From Diploscapter coronatus (lineage: Eukaryota; Nematoda; Chromadorea; Rhabditida; Rhabditidae), in contig OZ038422.1 in the NCBI GenBank assembly GCA_964036155.1, forward strand, positions 22,033,201 through 22,097,200: DNA of 64,000 bases, written 5' to 3'. Positions 1 to 12,627 of this stretch are shown one piece after another. Every line of letters begins with the position of its first letter. Position 1 is the first letter of the stretch. The notes beneath the pieces are model-generated. The model was not told where the DNA came from, searched no databases, and saw only the letters and a list, made by a program, of their open reading frames with translations. A program made the translations under genes and the position numbers.

Positions 1-2369
1 CTACTGCATACTTCTGCTTCTTCGATTCAATAGTTTTCCTGCCAAATTTAAGTAGAAATTATGGCCTTGTCTGTTTCCATTCAATTTTGTTGACTTGCAA
101 ATGGAACATATCAAAAATTATAAACAGCAGATTTTTTTCGCGACATTTTATTTTCGAATCGAAACAATAGCATCGAATACGGTAGCTCCAGTTTGTGAGT
201 TTTGTTCAAATACAATATTTGATGAGGATCAGCTCTTTTTTTTGCAAAGATGGTGAAAAATGTCGAAAAATTGTGATTGTACACTAAAATGTGGGGAATT
301 GTGCAAAGTAGATGACAGAGACACAGACCGAGACAGTCAGACAGTCGGTCGATTCGAGAGGGTTATAAACAGGAAGGGAGAGGGAGGAGAGCCTTGACCC
401 TGTGGCCCTTTCTCATTTCCTTCTCCTCCCCCTTTCTTCTTCGCCACCACAAACTTTCTCAGCATTCAAATATCGTCATTCTATCGATCACTTCGATTCT
501 TTAACAATTTCCACCGATATTCACTCGATGTCTCTCAATATCAGTTATCCGATGGCCTAAAATGATGCAAATCTTCGACTTCTCACCTCAATCTGCACAT
601 TCTTGTGTTTTGTTTGGACAGAAAGGATCATTTTTGTCGGTCGTTTCTTTGCAAAACGTCTTTAAAATGGGTCAGAGAAGTAAAGTAAAGAAGAAGGGAA
701 AAAGACGAGAAAAGAAGGGGGGAAGGGAGATAATAGAGACCAATTGGATGACAGACACACTGCATATCAGTTACATGCAGGAGAACTGTTAGACCATCAC
801 AATTCCCTTCTCTTCTCGTCATTTTCTCCAAAATGACGAACTCCAAACTCTAGAAAAATCGATCGATGGTCTGTGAAACGCGTTTCTCTCATTTTCTAAA
901 TACAATGTCCCTCGCTCTTCCAATCAACCAATTCAACAATCTCTTCGTTTCATTTTCATTACATTTGCATAACTTCGATCATTTCACTCGTCGTTTTCAT
1001 TTGGATTTCGTTCTTCTCACTTTCTAAATTTGAATGCATCCTCCCATTTCCCGTTCGTCATTTTTCGTTTCGTGCCTTCAAACACATCAATCCGCTCATC
1101 CAATTTTCCTTTCTGCAGGTAATCCAGCAGTGTCAGCCAGCGTGTCGTTGGATCGTCACTCTAACGGTTGCTTTTAACTCTGCCTTTTCGCTCTTCAACA
1201 GGTAAACCTGCACATTCATCCTGATCTCGTCTGCATCAGCCAGCACGGCCGAGCTCAGCCTTGGTAAAACCGAGCAATCGGCTGAACTCGACCGGCCTAG
1301 CAGATGCAGAGTCTTGTAACGCCCACCCAATTTTTGCATAAAATTCTCTATAATTATGCATGAATTGGGTGAATTTCTCAACTCTGTGTGGGCCGCCTTT
1401 ACAAAATGAGCCGGTGTCTTTTACAGACGGTGTCCGGTGTGGCGTTCCGGCGATGTATAATACAGGGGATCCAAATTTTCAACGCCTCAATGTTTTCGCC
1501 AAAAATGCAGGCTATTCTCTCCTTGCAAAAATAGTGTTCGAAGAGAGGAAAAGACACCATACGGATTTTTCTTGGGTACCAATTCGATTGAAATAGAAGT
1601 AACTTCGAACAGCCCTGCTATAGGGATTGTTGTCAACATTGAACACGCAGATAGAGATGGAGCTGCTACTTTGAATTATTGCACTAATTTCATAAACAAA
1701 AAGAGTTCAATAAAACAACTCATTTGTATTTTGAAGTATCACTGGTAAACTTTGTAGCAACCGATGAGGGTGAATTTCACGTTCTTTTTTCCAACTTCGA
1801 GCATAGCTCAAAGGGAATTTTATTTTATACCGACATTTCGCAAACCCATGCCTCAATTTCACGTCATACTTCTATTCACTTATTCGTATCTTCTCCTGCA
1901 AAATCAATACCCCTGTTCAGCGCTAAAATAAACATCCGAAAGAAGGGGGGTAGCTTGAAAGGTAAAAAATAAATCCAGAAAATCGTATATGAAAAATCCG
2001 ATACGGTTGTTTTTCTTGCGCGCGATTTGCCTGAGGGGCTTTTCATTCTTTCACTCCCGTCTTTCATCTGTTTCTGCAGTTATGCTTCATGTTTCACCAT
2101 CCCTCCCCATCTTCCTTCTCTCGTACTTTTTCCTTCCCTTCCCTCTTCTTCTCGACCTAGTTCCCATCCCATTGCACCCCTTCGTCTCTGCATAGCTGCT
2201 GCATCTGTGACGATCTTCCATAGATCACTCAATCAGCTGATAAGCAATCCTGCATTCGGTAATTTGAAGGAAAAAAAACACGACCCTAGATCCTGGTTTG
2301 ATAGCTTTTTTTATAACGATAAACGACTCATCTTTCCCAAGCGCCAAACACTAACGTTCTGGTTGCAGA
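1..2369. other. Non-coding 5' flank of vigilin
   Basis: No coding exon can be supported here. Open frames are short and have no recognisable family signature. The stretch holds pyrimidine-rich DNA around 400-480, a TATA-like TTATAAA at about 363, and an imperfect hairpin at 1324-1371. The vigilin 5' UTR or an upstream non-coding exon could lie here, because the first coding exon is preceded by a splice-acceptor sequence ending at 2369. I see no end of a neighbouring gene. Confidence 0.5.
1324..1371. repeat. Imperfect hairpin in vigilin 5' flank
   Basis: The arms CACCCAATTTTTGCATAA (1324-1341) and TTATGCATGAATTGGGTG (1354-1371) are inverted copies with two mismatches around a 12-nt loop. An outer GCCCAC/GTGGGC pair lies at 1321-1326 and 1388-1393. 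It may be a short MITE remnant; no target-site duplication is evident. Confidence 0.4.
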
Positions 2370-2419
2370 TTGACCGTCGGACTCAGCCCGGAACAGCCCA
2401 TCTGTGCACTCAACGAAAC

Positions 2420-5400
2420 ATGGACAGCGGATTTATCGAACTGGACGAGACCCACGTGAACGGAGAGTCGACTCATCTGAATGGCCATGGACACGGGGGC
2501 ATCTCGAACGGAGCGGGGGGACTGCCTGCCTCCATCCCCAGAGAGAATGTCGTTCTCATGGACTACAGCACCGACTTCCCCAAGGTTGGTCAGAGAGTTC
2601 GTTGGGTTGAAATTGCGGAAACGCTGTTGCACAACTCATAATTCACTGTACGATGTTTTCTTTCCAAGAATGGGGAGGGTATTGAGAAGAAAAGATCGCC
2701 ATATTGTTTCATCGAGTTTTCATTTAACAAATTCGAGTATTTCGAATCTAGGTTGACCATAGTTTCTTCATTTAGTTGCCGGACTCCGCCCCGCAGGTGG
2801 TCCCAGCGGTAACTGCAAAGAAGCCGGCTGCAGCTTGGCCTCGTCCTGTCATCGCGCCCAGCACTGTCACTCAGGTAACATGGAGGCTCATTCACGAAAG
2901 ATGCATAACCTAACCTCATGAGAGATACTAATAACTCGATTCGAAGTCAGAGTTTTATGAAAAAAACGAACTTTGCGAAATCCTGTGCCCGGTTCCACGA
3001 ACAACTGGGGGAATGCTTCCTTCTAAAATTAGAGATAGATAGCTCATACTGGGAATACTGGGAGTGCGCCCAGTCGTTTATGGATCCGGGCGGACACTGA
3101 TCGATGCCGATGTTTCGGGAATTAACTTCTAGGAAATAAAACGTTGTTCAAAGGAATCATCATTAGTTCTCTCAAATCGGTTCCACTTTCAGACTCTGAC
3201 CCTGGCAGCGGATGAGCGCGCGAACCGCGTGAAGTCGATCGGGAATTCGTCCGAAGAGGCCCGCAAGTGCCAGCAGATCGCGCAGCAGATGGGCACGAAG
3301 ATCGAGCTGAGCGAGTCGAAGGACGGCGCCCTGACTGTGGTCATCAAGGGACCCAGGGCCAAGGTCGAGGAGACCAAGGCAAAGGTCGTCAGGGAGCTGC
3401 AGACTCAGGCCAGCAGGGATGTCGAGATTCCCAAGGAATACCACGGAAAACTCATCGGTAAGTGTGATAATGATGTGCAATGTAGCATGAGTAACAGGGA
3501 AAAGAGAAATAATGCGGTTGTTTCTATCAGAAGCTCAAAAATGTTACGAGAACTAAAAATGATTGATCCATTGAGTTCATTCTCTGTTTGAAATCTTTAA
3601 GTGAAAAAGAAGCACTTGTAGAATAGAATATATCTGATCTGTTAGATTCTTCAGAGCGGTGATGGTTTGCGAAATTAGCATTCACCTTGATCCACTTATC
3701 AATAGTGAATACATGTTTGCAGGCAAAGGAGGCGAGCTGCTGCGTCAGCTGGAGAACGAGTGCAACTGTCGCATCAACGTGCCCAACAGAGACAACGCCT
3801 CTCATGCCATCCACATCACCGGCCCGAGAGAGGGAATCGAGAAGGCCACTGCCAGAATCAGGGCCATTGCTGAGAAGGAGGCAAGCCTGTCTGTCTCGGT
3901 TAAATGAATGAACGAACGAATTTAGTCGAAACTGGCCACTGAGTCCATTCACTGCCCCCGACTGTACTACCCCTGGGTGCGCGGCCCGTACAACGAGAAC
4001 GTCGACAGACTCACCAAGGAATTCGACATCAAGATCAACATCCCGCCCACTTCTGCTCAGAACGAGGTATGTTTATGATTCGTTGAGTTTGGGAGAGGCA
4101 AAGGATTGGAAAGTTTGATTTGGCAATCTTCTTTAAATATAATGATTTGATAATGAAAACTTTAAAATCTCTCGAATGGCTGGTCTACAAACCGACCACG
4201 TTCTTCAATAATATAACAAAAAAGGCAATGCACTCAAAGACACGTGAAGAAACAATCATTACAAACGCCCTATCATGTTCGTTAGCAAAGAAAATTGGGG
4301 GCGCGATAATGCAATGTTTTGAAAAATGATCGAATTTATTATTCAAATTATGAATACAGAGAAGAAATGCGCACGAAATGGCTAATATTCGAAGACCAAT
4401 TTGAAGTTTGACGAGAAGCCGAAACGATAGCGCACCACGCCCTGCCCTGCCCACTTCGCACATTTTCACGCACTGTCTTTGTATACTGCGTTTGCTTCTT
4501 TCTTCGTTAACGAACATGAATAGAGTGACGAAGAGATTATCTGGAGCCTTTGAAATTCAAATTTGAATGAGACAACCTGTTGCGCAAACCTATCACTGAT
4601 TGTCCATTCTTCTTGGTCATTAATGCACCCCATCGTTTCAGTTCATAATCATCTCGGGCGAGCGCGAGGGAGTGCACCGCGCTTCTGCCGAGATCAAATC
4701 GATCATCGCGAGCAATGTTCCGACGGCCAAGAGAATGGCCATGAATCTACCCCGCACCCAGCACAGATTCGTCATCGGGCATCAGAGATCCGGACTCCAC
4801 GAGATCCTCAAACAGACCGGCATCATCGTCGAGGTTAGCGTTTTACACTTTGTGTTATTCAATTTACATGGGAAAAGCTAGTGTCTAAAGCTTTGATAAA
4901 ATTTACCCAAACTACCTAGTGATATAGTCCAGTTTCTCTAAAATACTTGTAAAGCCGAATTACTCTTTATCAGGGCTATTTGTGGTCAGGGTTGCAAATT
5001 TAGACCCGAATAAAACCCAATCGGGTCTTTCTCTCCCTCCTTCGCATTTTTTTGCACTCGATATCTCTTATGCTATTTCGTTGTTGTCTGCCTCTCTCTC
5101 TCTCTCTCTTATATCATGTCGAGTTTCAATGTCCAATCGGGCCTCAAATTTGCAACCCTGTTCTTTATTGGACGAAATATCATTCAATTATTAAATGCGT
5201 TCCTACAAGACTATGAATTGATGATAATTCTTTTACCCTGCAATCCTCCTCGTTCAGATGCCGCCCGAAGACAGCAACTCTGAGGAGGTGGTGCTGCACG
5301 GAAACTTCAGCAACTTCACTCGAGCCACAGAGATGGTCGTCAACAGGGCATTCAGCACTGTGGCACAGCAGATCCCTGCTCCCAACTGGCTTCACAGATT

Positions 5401-8400
5401 CATCATCGGACCCAAGGGAGCTACCCTTCAGGTTGATACTCTTATTGTTACTTCTATTCTCGTCTAAATCGCTACTTCCTCCGATTTGTTATTAATTCCC
5501 TGAAATCGTTCCCTTTCAACACCAAGGGTAGTTTTTTTCAGAACCTGGTCGGGAAGCGAGAGAACTGCAAGATCGACTTCTTGGACTCGAACCAGATTCA
5601 CCTGGAAGGTAACCCTGCAGAAGTGCAGGCAGCTGCAGATATTCTGAAGAAGGAAGTGGACAGACTGGCCAGGGAAATGCAGGTCGAGAAGGTCAAGGTC
5701 CATCCCGCCTTCCACAGACATGTCATCGGACGCGGAGGATCTCTCAGTAAGACTTGAATTTTAATGCCTATAAGAACTGCATGAAGATGAACATTGCCCA
5801 ACAATTTACTCATTCAAAATAGTTTTTGATAACACGTTAAGTATCTTTGATTGCTTTCAAAGGCATCTCTTCTATTGAATTTATGGAATGATATATATAT
5901 ATATATATTTATATATTCATCTTGTAATGTCGTGTTTGCAGTCTCGAAGATCAAGGACGAGACGGGCGTGCAGATCACGATTCCGAACGAGAACACGAAC
6001 TCGGACGAGATAGTCGTGGAGGGCAAGAAGGACGGGGTCGCCAGGGCCGTGGCCGAGATCAAGCAGATTGTCGCCAAGATTGTGAGCAGCATGACATTCA
6101 AATAACTCAACGTCCCCAATACTACCAGTCGCTACTGACTGGTTTTACTTTGTATTACTGATTAGTACTGACTAGTACTGATTGACTTTTCTCAAAAACA
6201 ATTACCATCAATTGGTATTGGGAATGCTGAGGAGGATAGAAATGAAAGGGACAAATTGCAGGAGAATGAGAAGTCGAAGGACATCATTATCCCGCAGAGA
6301 CTCCACAAACTCATCATCGGCACGAAAGGAGCAGAGATCAACAAGCTCAGGGAGGCTTTTCCGAATGTGGTAGGCTAGATCTATTTACATTCTACAAATT
6401 ATCATCAGAATTTTGTTCGGAATTGTGAGCCTTTTCCTTCTCCATGATTTTATTCATTCTCCTTCTCTCTACCTTTTCATCTGATTTGTTTCTAACCCTG
6501 AAACTCTTGATGAGATGGGCAGAAAAGGCGATATTCTGAAAGTGACTAGAAAAGGAGTAACTGAATAGTATTGATTCAAAATTCATCATTCCGCCCTAAA
6601 ATTCATTTAGAGACGAAATACGTGATTGTGAAAATCTCGGAAAGAACAATTTGCAGACTCTGACCTTGCCCGATGCGAATAAGAACTCCGATGTGGTGAA
6701 CATTCGCGGCAACAAGACCGAGGTCGACACCGTCTTCGCTAAGCTCACCAAACTCACCAAGGAATTGGTAATTTGACAATTCCTTCCCTGAAATCAAAAT
6801 GCCTGTTGTTTGCAGCAAGAGAGCAACTACCAGCAGACCGTGCCCATCTTCAAGGAGTTCGTCAAGCACATCGTCGGCAAGGGCGGAAACAACCTGAAGA
6901 AGATTCGGGATGAGACTCAGACCAGAATTGATGTGTCTGAGGTTAGTTGACAAGAAAAGCTCCTACGTGGGAAGTTCCCTTGTGAAACTGATTAAAATTC
7001 TCATAAACACATTCCATTCATTTTAATCAAATATTTTCTATACACAGGATTTGATAGGAAACTTAGGAGATTTTTAGCAATTATTTTACTTGTTAGAATT
7101 GTCTACATTCATTCCTATCTGTTTTATTTGGAAAATATCTTCCAACACATACAGCAGAATATGTTAATAAGTAAAAGTGTTCAGAGCGAAACCGCGCAGG
7201 GCAACATCACAGTGACTGGAAAGAAGGAGAATGTGGAGAAGGCCGTGGAGATGCTGAAAAAGATTGAGGAGGAGTTGGCGAGCATCGTGACCAAGGAACT
7301 GGACATTCCTTGTAAGGTACAGGCTCGACTCCACGGGGGCAATCGCCGACTCATCGGCGACATCGAGGAGGAGTGCGGAGGCGTTCACATCAAATTCCCT
7401 TCGGAGAAGTCTCAGAGCACTAAAGTATGTTGAGATTTAAAGGGCTGTTTTATTCGCTTTTTGGGAGGATATTTTGTTCTGTATGAGAAGACGAAAACAA
7501 ATACATTAGTCGACCTCTTAAATACCGCTACCTGTAACCTGATCCGCGAAAATTTACCATGTTGAGTGGAAACCTCATGTGTTTCTTTCTACTGAAAATA
7601 TGCTCTATAATGACCATTTTTGAAATGGGAATATACTTCTAAAGTGAATAGTGTATCCTCCGTTTTGATGAAACTTGATCCTTCCTTTCTCATTCTCTCT
7701 GATTCAGGTGACTGTCCGCGGCCCGGCTGCAGACGTAGACAAGGCAGTGAGCTATCTGACTGCTTTGGCTCAGGACAAGGAGATTGACATCTACGAGGAC
7801 ACTGTCGTCGCGCAGGCCAACTACCACAAGTAAGTGAAGAATTTTACTTGGATCTTTTTCCGAGGATTCCATATAGAAAAATTGCGTATATTTCATTTAA
7901 ACGCAGTAAAACTATAAATTTTACATTTCCCAAAATGCATACCTAGATCCCGCAAACACATTTTCAATATTATTCTTTTGGGGTAAAAATCATATCTACG
8001 ATTAGATATTGGTGTGACTTAGATGTTTGGGTCATTCAAAAATTTTCCCCGAACGCATTTGTACCTGAAAATAGGTTAAACTAACTAAATTGATAAACGC
8101 ATTCTAGCTTTTTAAATTTGCATACATTATTTTGGCTGCTTGAATCGGTGGAAACTCACTCTTCATTTCTCTCCTTAGTTATTTGACGTACGTCCCTGCG
8201 CCGTTGGTTTTCGAAATTTCAATTTCGTATAATCGTATGGAGCAAGAAAAATTAGCGTACATTGTGTTTGCGGAGTTCATTTATGCCTTTATAAAAAATT
8301 CGTGTGACCGAAATAAATGAATGAATTGTTCAGATTCCTGATTGGAAAGGGCGGCTCGCGAGTCAAGAAGTACAAGGAGCAGAACGATGTGAGAGTCATG

Positions 8401-11400
8401 TTCCCGAGACAGGACGACACTGATAAGGTAGGGATATTTTGTCTCGCAGATAAGAAAAACTTTCGAAAGAGTCTTCTTCTTTTCTCGAACTCGCTTTATT
8501 CAACAAGCTTAATGTCCACCATTACCAGATATTTCGAAATTTTTGAAGTTGAACTCGTTAATTAGCTGAGGTCGAGTTCCGAATTGAGTTTCGAAATCTG
8601 ATTATCTCTACATGAATTTTTGCTTCATATTCCTTTTGTCTTCTGAAGTTAGAAATAATGTTTGCAAAAATCACTTTTACAAGTTTCAGGAGACGATCCA
8701 CCTGCTGGGCAAGAAGGATGAAGTGCTGAAAGTGAAAAAGGAGCTGGAGGATTCGATCAAGCAGCTGAACGAGACGATCGAAACCAAGATCGAGGTGGAT
8801 CCCAAGTACTACAAGCACTTCCTGCAGAGAGGCGCCGCACTCATCAACGAGATACAAGAGCAGAATGGAGGCGTCCAGATATCGTTCCCTGCTAAGGATT
8901 CCGGCAACACTTCCGTGTCTATCAAGGGTGAGAAAATTCCAGCCGCTAATTAGTAAAATCCGTGATTCATTTCATCTGTTATTTAGTAACAACCGAGATA
9001 AAAAGAAAACTTGTTTTATACATGAAAGAGATTATCAAAATAGTATGAATGTGTTGCAGGCTCGAAGCAGTGCGTGGAATCAGCTCGCGCACGCATCGAG
9101 GAGGTGATCGGTGACATCGACAGTCAGGTGACCATTTCTGTGGAGATCGCTCAGCAGCATCACAGGACCATCGTCTCCAACAGATGTCAGAAGATCCACG
9201 ACATTCAGTCCAAGTGGGTTATCAAGTTTATTGCAAGAGAAAAATGATTCCACAAATTTTTAATCTATTGAGTAGACGAATTTTTTTCTCATCGTTTGAA
9301 AATGAAGAAAAAAAGTGCGCACAAATTTCTCCATTTTTTAAGAAAACGACCCCTCTTATTTCTGTCTCTATGAATTTTTTTTGTGGTACACGAATTTCTC
9401 AAGTTGCACGTTTAACGGAAGAGGTACGGGTTCGTTTGACCGAAATATCATCAATCTGTAGAGTTTCCAAGCGATCCTGCAAGATTCTGTTCCTGTTTTT
9501 CTGAATTTGAAAACCCAATTTTTCACAAAAATTATAAATACAATTAATCACAATAGAAATCAATTTTAAAAAATAGAAATAGATGGGAAAAATAATTTCA
9601 GGTACGACGTGCACATTCGTCTGCCCGAACGCCTTCGTGAAGGAGAGGCTCCAACGGAGAAATCGACAATCTTCCAGATCTCCGGACGGGACACGAAGTG
9701 CGAGGCGGCGAAGGAGGCTCTGCTCGCACTTATCCCCATCTCCAAGCCCATTCTCGTCCCTGCGGACATGCACAGAAGTCTGATTGGCAAGGGCGGAGAG
9801 ATTGTAAGTTAGAAAAACATTATTAAGCTGTTTGGAGTGTTTTATATATTTTTAAAATTCGAAGTTAGAGATTCGAATAGTCCTGCAGCATAGCAAAAAA
9901 TAATCGAGATAATTGAATTGCTTGCAGATCCGCAAACTGATGCAGGACTTCGATGTGAACATCAACGTGCCGAAGAACGGGGAGAGCGAGGAGATCATCG
10001 TGACCGGAAGTGCAGAGGACGTGGACGCTACTCTGGTAGAGATTCAGGACAGAATCGAGAAGTACAATCTCGAGGCCGATGACAGGGTTCGTCACATTTG
10101 CATTGTTTAATTAATATTTAACAAAATGCGCGAATGACGCCTTTCCCATAATATGAGGGAAAAGAGCACAATCATTCTGAAGTTGCTCATATGCGAAAAT
10201 GTTCATCATGCTATCTCTATGAGTAAAATTTAATCCAAGAATTATTTTATCTAAAAAATAATCATTATTTTTATGAAAAGATATGTTTGCAGAAGGCTCG
10301 TTCATACCAGTTGGTGATCGAAGTGCCTGCCGAGTTCCACCAGAAGATCATCGGCCCGCGAGGCGCCAACATCAACCAGCTCAGAGACAAGCACGGAGTC
10401 AGAATCAACATTCCCAAGGGCGATGAACGATCCAACTCCATCACTATCATCGGTAGGCGATAACATATCAATATTGCTCAGACTTGCAACTTTTCAAACT
10501 GCGATTATCGCATGAAACGAGCTATTTCCAAGGGAGAATAAGCATATTTTCATTTCGTCTCTCAAGATGACACTATCCCGTTTCATGCGGTTAACCGCGG
10601 TTCGAGAAATTGCAAGCCTGGTGTTGTTAAGAGATCACAAATGAATTACAACAATGTTCCTAACGCGATATTAGATCGACAGGAATTTGTGACTTGCCCA
10701 TAAATAATATCTAATGATTTGAAATTGCAGGGTACGAAGAGAAGACTCGCGACTGCGCTGCCGAGATCGAGTCGATGCTGGAGGAACAGAAGTCCATGTT
10801 CACGCAGGAAGTCTTCCTCGATGCCAGATACCATCCCAGACTCATCGGCAGAAATGCCAAGAACCTCAAGACGGTCAGTTTCATTCGCTAGAACTCATGG
10901 ATAACGCATAGCAAGAATCATGATTGTACGAAAACTAAGCGAATTTTTTCGTAACGTTTTGAGCAGTAATTCACTGTTATAAGCCATTCACGAAACTTGT
11001 CATGTACCATTTATAAAAAATTTATTCAAATCATGATATTATTGTATTTTTATTAACGCTTTTCTAGAAGAAACTGTTTGCAGGTGCAAGACAAATATCA
11101 CGTGGAGATTCGTATCTCGCGCGACCCTGCAGAGCCGAATCTGGTGACCGTGGCCGGCAAGGACGAGGACAGCGTCTATGACTGCGTCGACTATCTGAAG
11201 GAGGACGAGGAGGCCTTCCTCGAACAACTCGCTGAACGCGTATGTCTTTTACAAGAAAATATTTTTTAAATGTATCCGGGAAACGCTAGGAATCTAATTT
11301 TTGAGGATATGAAAATGACCTTAGAAGAAATATGTGACATTAGATTCTGCAGAATTTTACGAAGTTTCTTTCAAGATAATGGTTTATTCTGTTTGCAGGG

Positions 11401-11903
11401 CCAATACATTTCGCCCCGTCAGCAGGAGGCAGAGCACGCAGCTTCGAAGCGCCACGCGGCCCCCGTGCAGTTCAACAACGCGCCCTGGCAGCACAACGAG
11501 CAGGACTTCCCTCAGATGGCCGCCTCTGCTACCCCGCAGCAGCCCGCTATGTCTAGCGGTAAGTCAATTGGTTTAGTTAGAATAGAAAACAGCACAAAAA
11601 TATGTTGGGAACTTCGATTTTTCCGTAAATTTAACTTTCGAAATGTCTTCAGCCAACAATTCAACTAGTTCTTTTCCGTAGATATCGAAACTTCGAGAAA
11701 ACCATTAACAAGATCACGAATGATAGTATAGTTGAATACAATGAAATTGCGCATTTATTGACTATTGAGACTTAACTTTATACATGCTTTTGTCATTTGA
11801 TTTACTGAATTTGGAGATCGAAAAATATATCTTTCAAAAAGCATTAAAATTTCATGAAAAAGGATGATATTCTGACTTTGCAGGTGCTTGGGGACGCCGT
11901 TAA
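2420..11903 (+). CDS. HDLBP: Vigilin, multi-KH RNA-binding protein (24 exons, 1243 aa)
   Basis: Vigilin is a cytoplasmic, ER- and polysome-associated RNA-binding protein made of tandem KH domains. Exons: 2420-2584, 2776-2874, 3193-3457, 3723-3880, 3926-4066, 4642-4833, 5258-5431, 5542-5746, 5942-6081, 6262-6369, 6657-6767, 6816-6941, 7185-7424, 7708-7829, 8334-8427, 8690-8927, 9060-9213, 9602-9803, 9928-10086, 10293-10452, 10731-10873, 11084-11239, 11399-11558, 11884-11903. They sum to 3732 nt, in phase. KH loops are visible as LIGKGGE, FIIGPKGA, VIGRGGS, IIGTKGA, IVGKGGN, FLIGKGGS, LIGKGGE and IIGPRGA, spread from about residue 170 to 1100. Other repeats have degenerate loops (VIGHQRS, LIGRNAK), as is usual for vigilin, which is about 1270 residues with 14 KH domains in vertebrates. 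The N-terminus (first 90 residues) is Gly/His/Ala-rich and disordered. The C-terminus ends in GAWGRR. The start is the first in-frame ATG after the acceptor at 2369. Intron 4 is GC-AG. Confidence 0.95.
3881..3925 (+). other. GC-AG intron in vigilin (45 nt)
   Basis: The frame-conserving junction needs a donor GAG|GCAAGC with acceptor AATTTAG. GC-AG is a minor but functional class, and the donor otherwise matches the consensus. Reading through meets an in-frame stop at TAAATG, so removal is required. Confidence 0.75.
4987..5160. mobile_element. hAT-like MITE in a vigilin intron (174 bp)
   Basis: The ends are CAGGGTTGCAAATTTAGACC (4987-5006) and, inverted, GGCCTCAAATTTGCAACCCTG (5140-5160). That gives near-perfect terminal inverted repeats starting CAGGG, the pattern of hAT superfamily ends. 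Inside are a second palindrome (GACCCGA...TCGGGTC) and a (TC)n tract at about 5090-5110. There is no coding capacity, so it is non-autonomous. An 8-bp target duplication is not clearly preserved. Confidence 0.65.
7950..8273. repeat. Possible inverted-repeat element in a vigilin intron
   Basis: An 11-bp perfect inverted pair, CCGCAAACACA (7950-7960) and TGTGTTTGCGG (8263-8273), brackets 324 bp of AT-rich intron. The arms are short and no target duplication is clear, so this is only a candidate MITE. Confidence 0.25.
10479..10620. mobile_element. hAT-like MITE in a vigilin intron (142 bp)
   Basis: The left end CAGACTTGCAACTTTTCAAA and the right end, inverted, CAGGCTTGCAATTTCTCGAA form terminal inverted repeats. 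They extend about 45 bp inward to shared GCATGAAACG. Flanking octamers ATATTGCT and GTGTTGTT match at five of eight positions, consistent with an old 8-bp target duplication. It is non-coding and distinct in sequence from the element at 4987-5160. Confidence 0.6.
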
Positions 11904-12233
11904 TGAAAGAAAACAATGCAACACATTCAGATTGTAAAGATAAACAATGTTCTTATTTATTCATAGTTTTTATCATTTTTATCAGATATGAAACAGAATT
12001 ATTTATTCACCACCATACGTTGTTCTTTTCATTGTGAGTTGGCGGATTTCCTATTCATTTCTTGTTTTTGTTTCGCCACAATTCGTCTCCGTAATAAGGC
12101 CTTCATTTTATTGAGAGTGATAAGTTATCATTGTGTTGGTTTGTAATGTGCCTTATGCTATAGATTTTATCGTTTTATCATTGTTTTTTATCAATATCAC
12201 GAAATTTTTGATTGTTTTATTGGGGAATTTAGA

Positions 12234-12239
12234 AATAAA
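12234..12239 (+). terminator. Vigilin poly(A) signal AATAAA
   Basis: A canonical AATAAA lies 331 nt after the vigilin stop codon, in an AT-rich 3' UTR that runs on to T-rich sequence. It is the first canonical hexamer after the stop. Confidence 0.55.
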
Positions 12240-12434
12240 TTCGTGGAGTTTTATTACTTCGTGTTCCTTATGAAAGCTCGAACTGTTTAACACGGCAAAG
12301 AACAAGTAGTCGCTGACAATTGTAGCTATTTTTTCGGCTCATTTATTTTGGCAGAAGAAACAATGATCGACACAGTATTTATCGACCGATATGATTCATC
12401 TCGCGTGAGAAAGGGAAGAGACGCTGCTAGCTGC

Positions 12435-12440
12435 TATAAA
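12435..12440 (+). promoter_or_regulatory. Candidate TATA box of the gliotactin-like gene
   Basis: TATAAA in the context GCTATAAAGGG lies about 190 bp upstream of the ATG at 12628, in the only plausible promoter interval between vigilin and this gene. It is supported by motif and position only. Confidence 0.35.
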
Positions 12441-12627
12441 GGGTAAGGTAAAGCAAACAAACCCTCCTCCTTGCCTCCCATCAGGACTCCCAACTTAATG
12501 CCCCCTACACAGGCTGACCATTCCATTCCATCCATCTATCTATCGATTATTCACGTTGCACATTCATTTATTGCAAAGCTGGATTTCATATGAAAATGAT
12601 TAATTCTTGTGTGAATACAATGCTGTC

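Noticed and set aside
2027..2419. Upstream extension of the vigilin frame
   Set aside because: The frame stays open to 2027, but the sequence is low-complexity and not vigilin-like. A good acceptor at 2369 and the ATG at 2420 explain the start better.
6120..6190. Short TACTGACT-like tandem repeats in a vigilin intron
   Set aside because: Only a few imperfect units; this looks like simple-sequence drift, not a CRISPR array or defined satellite.
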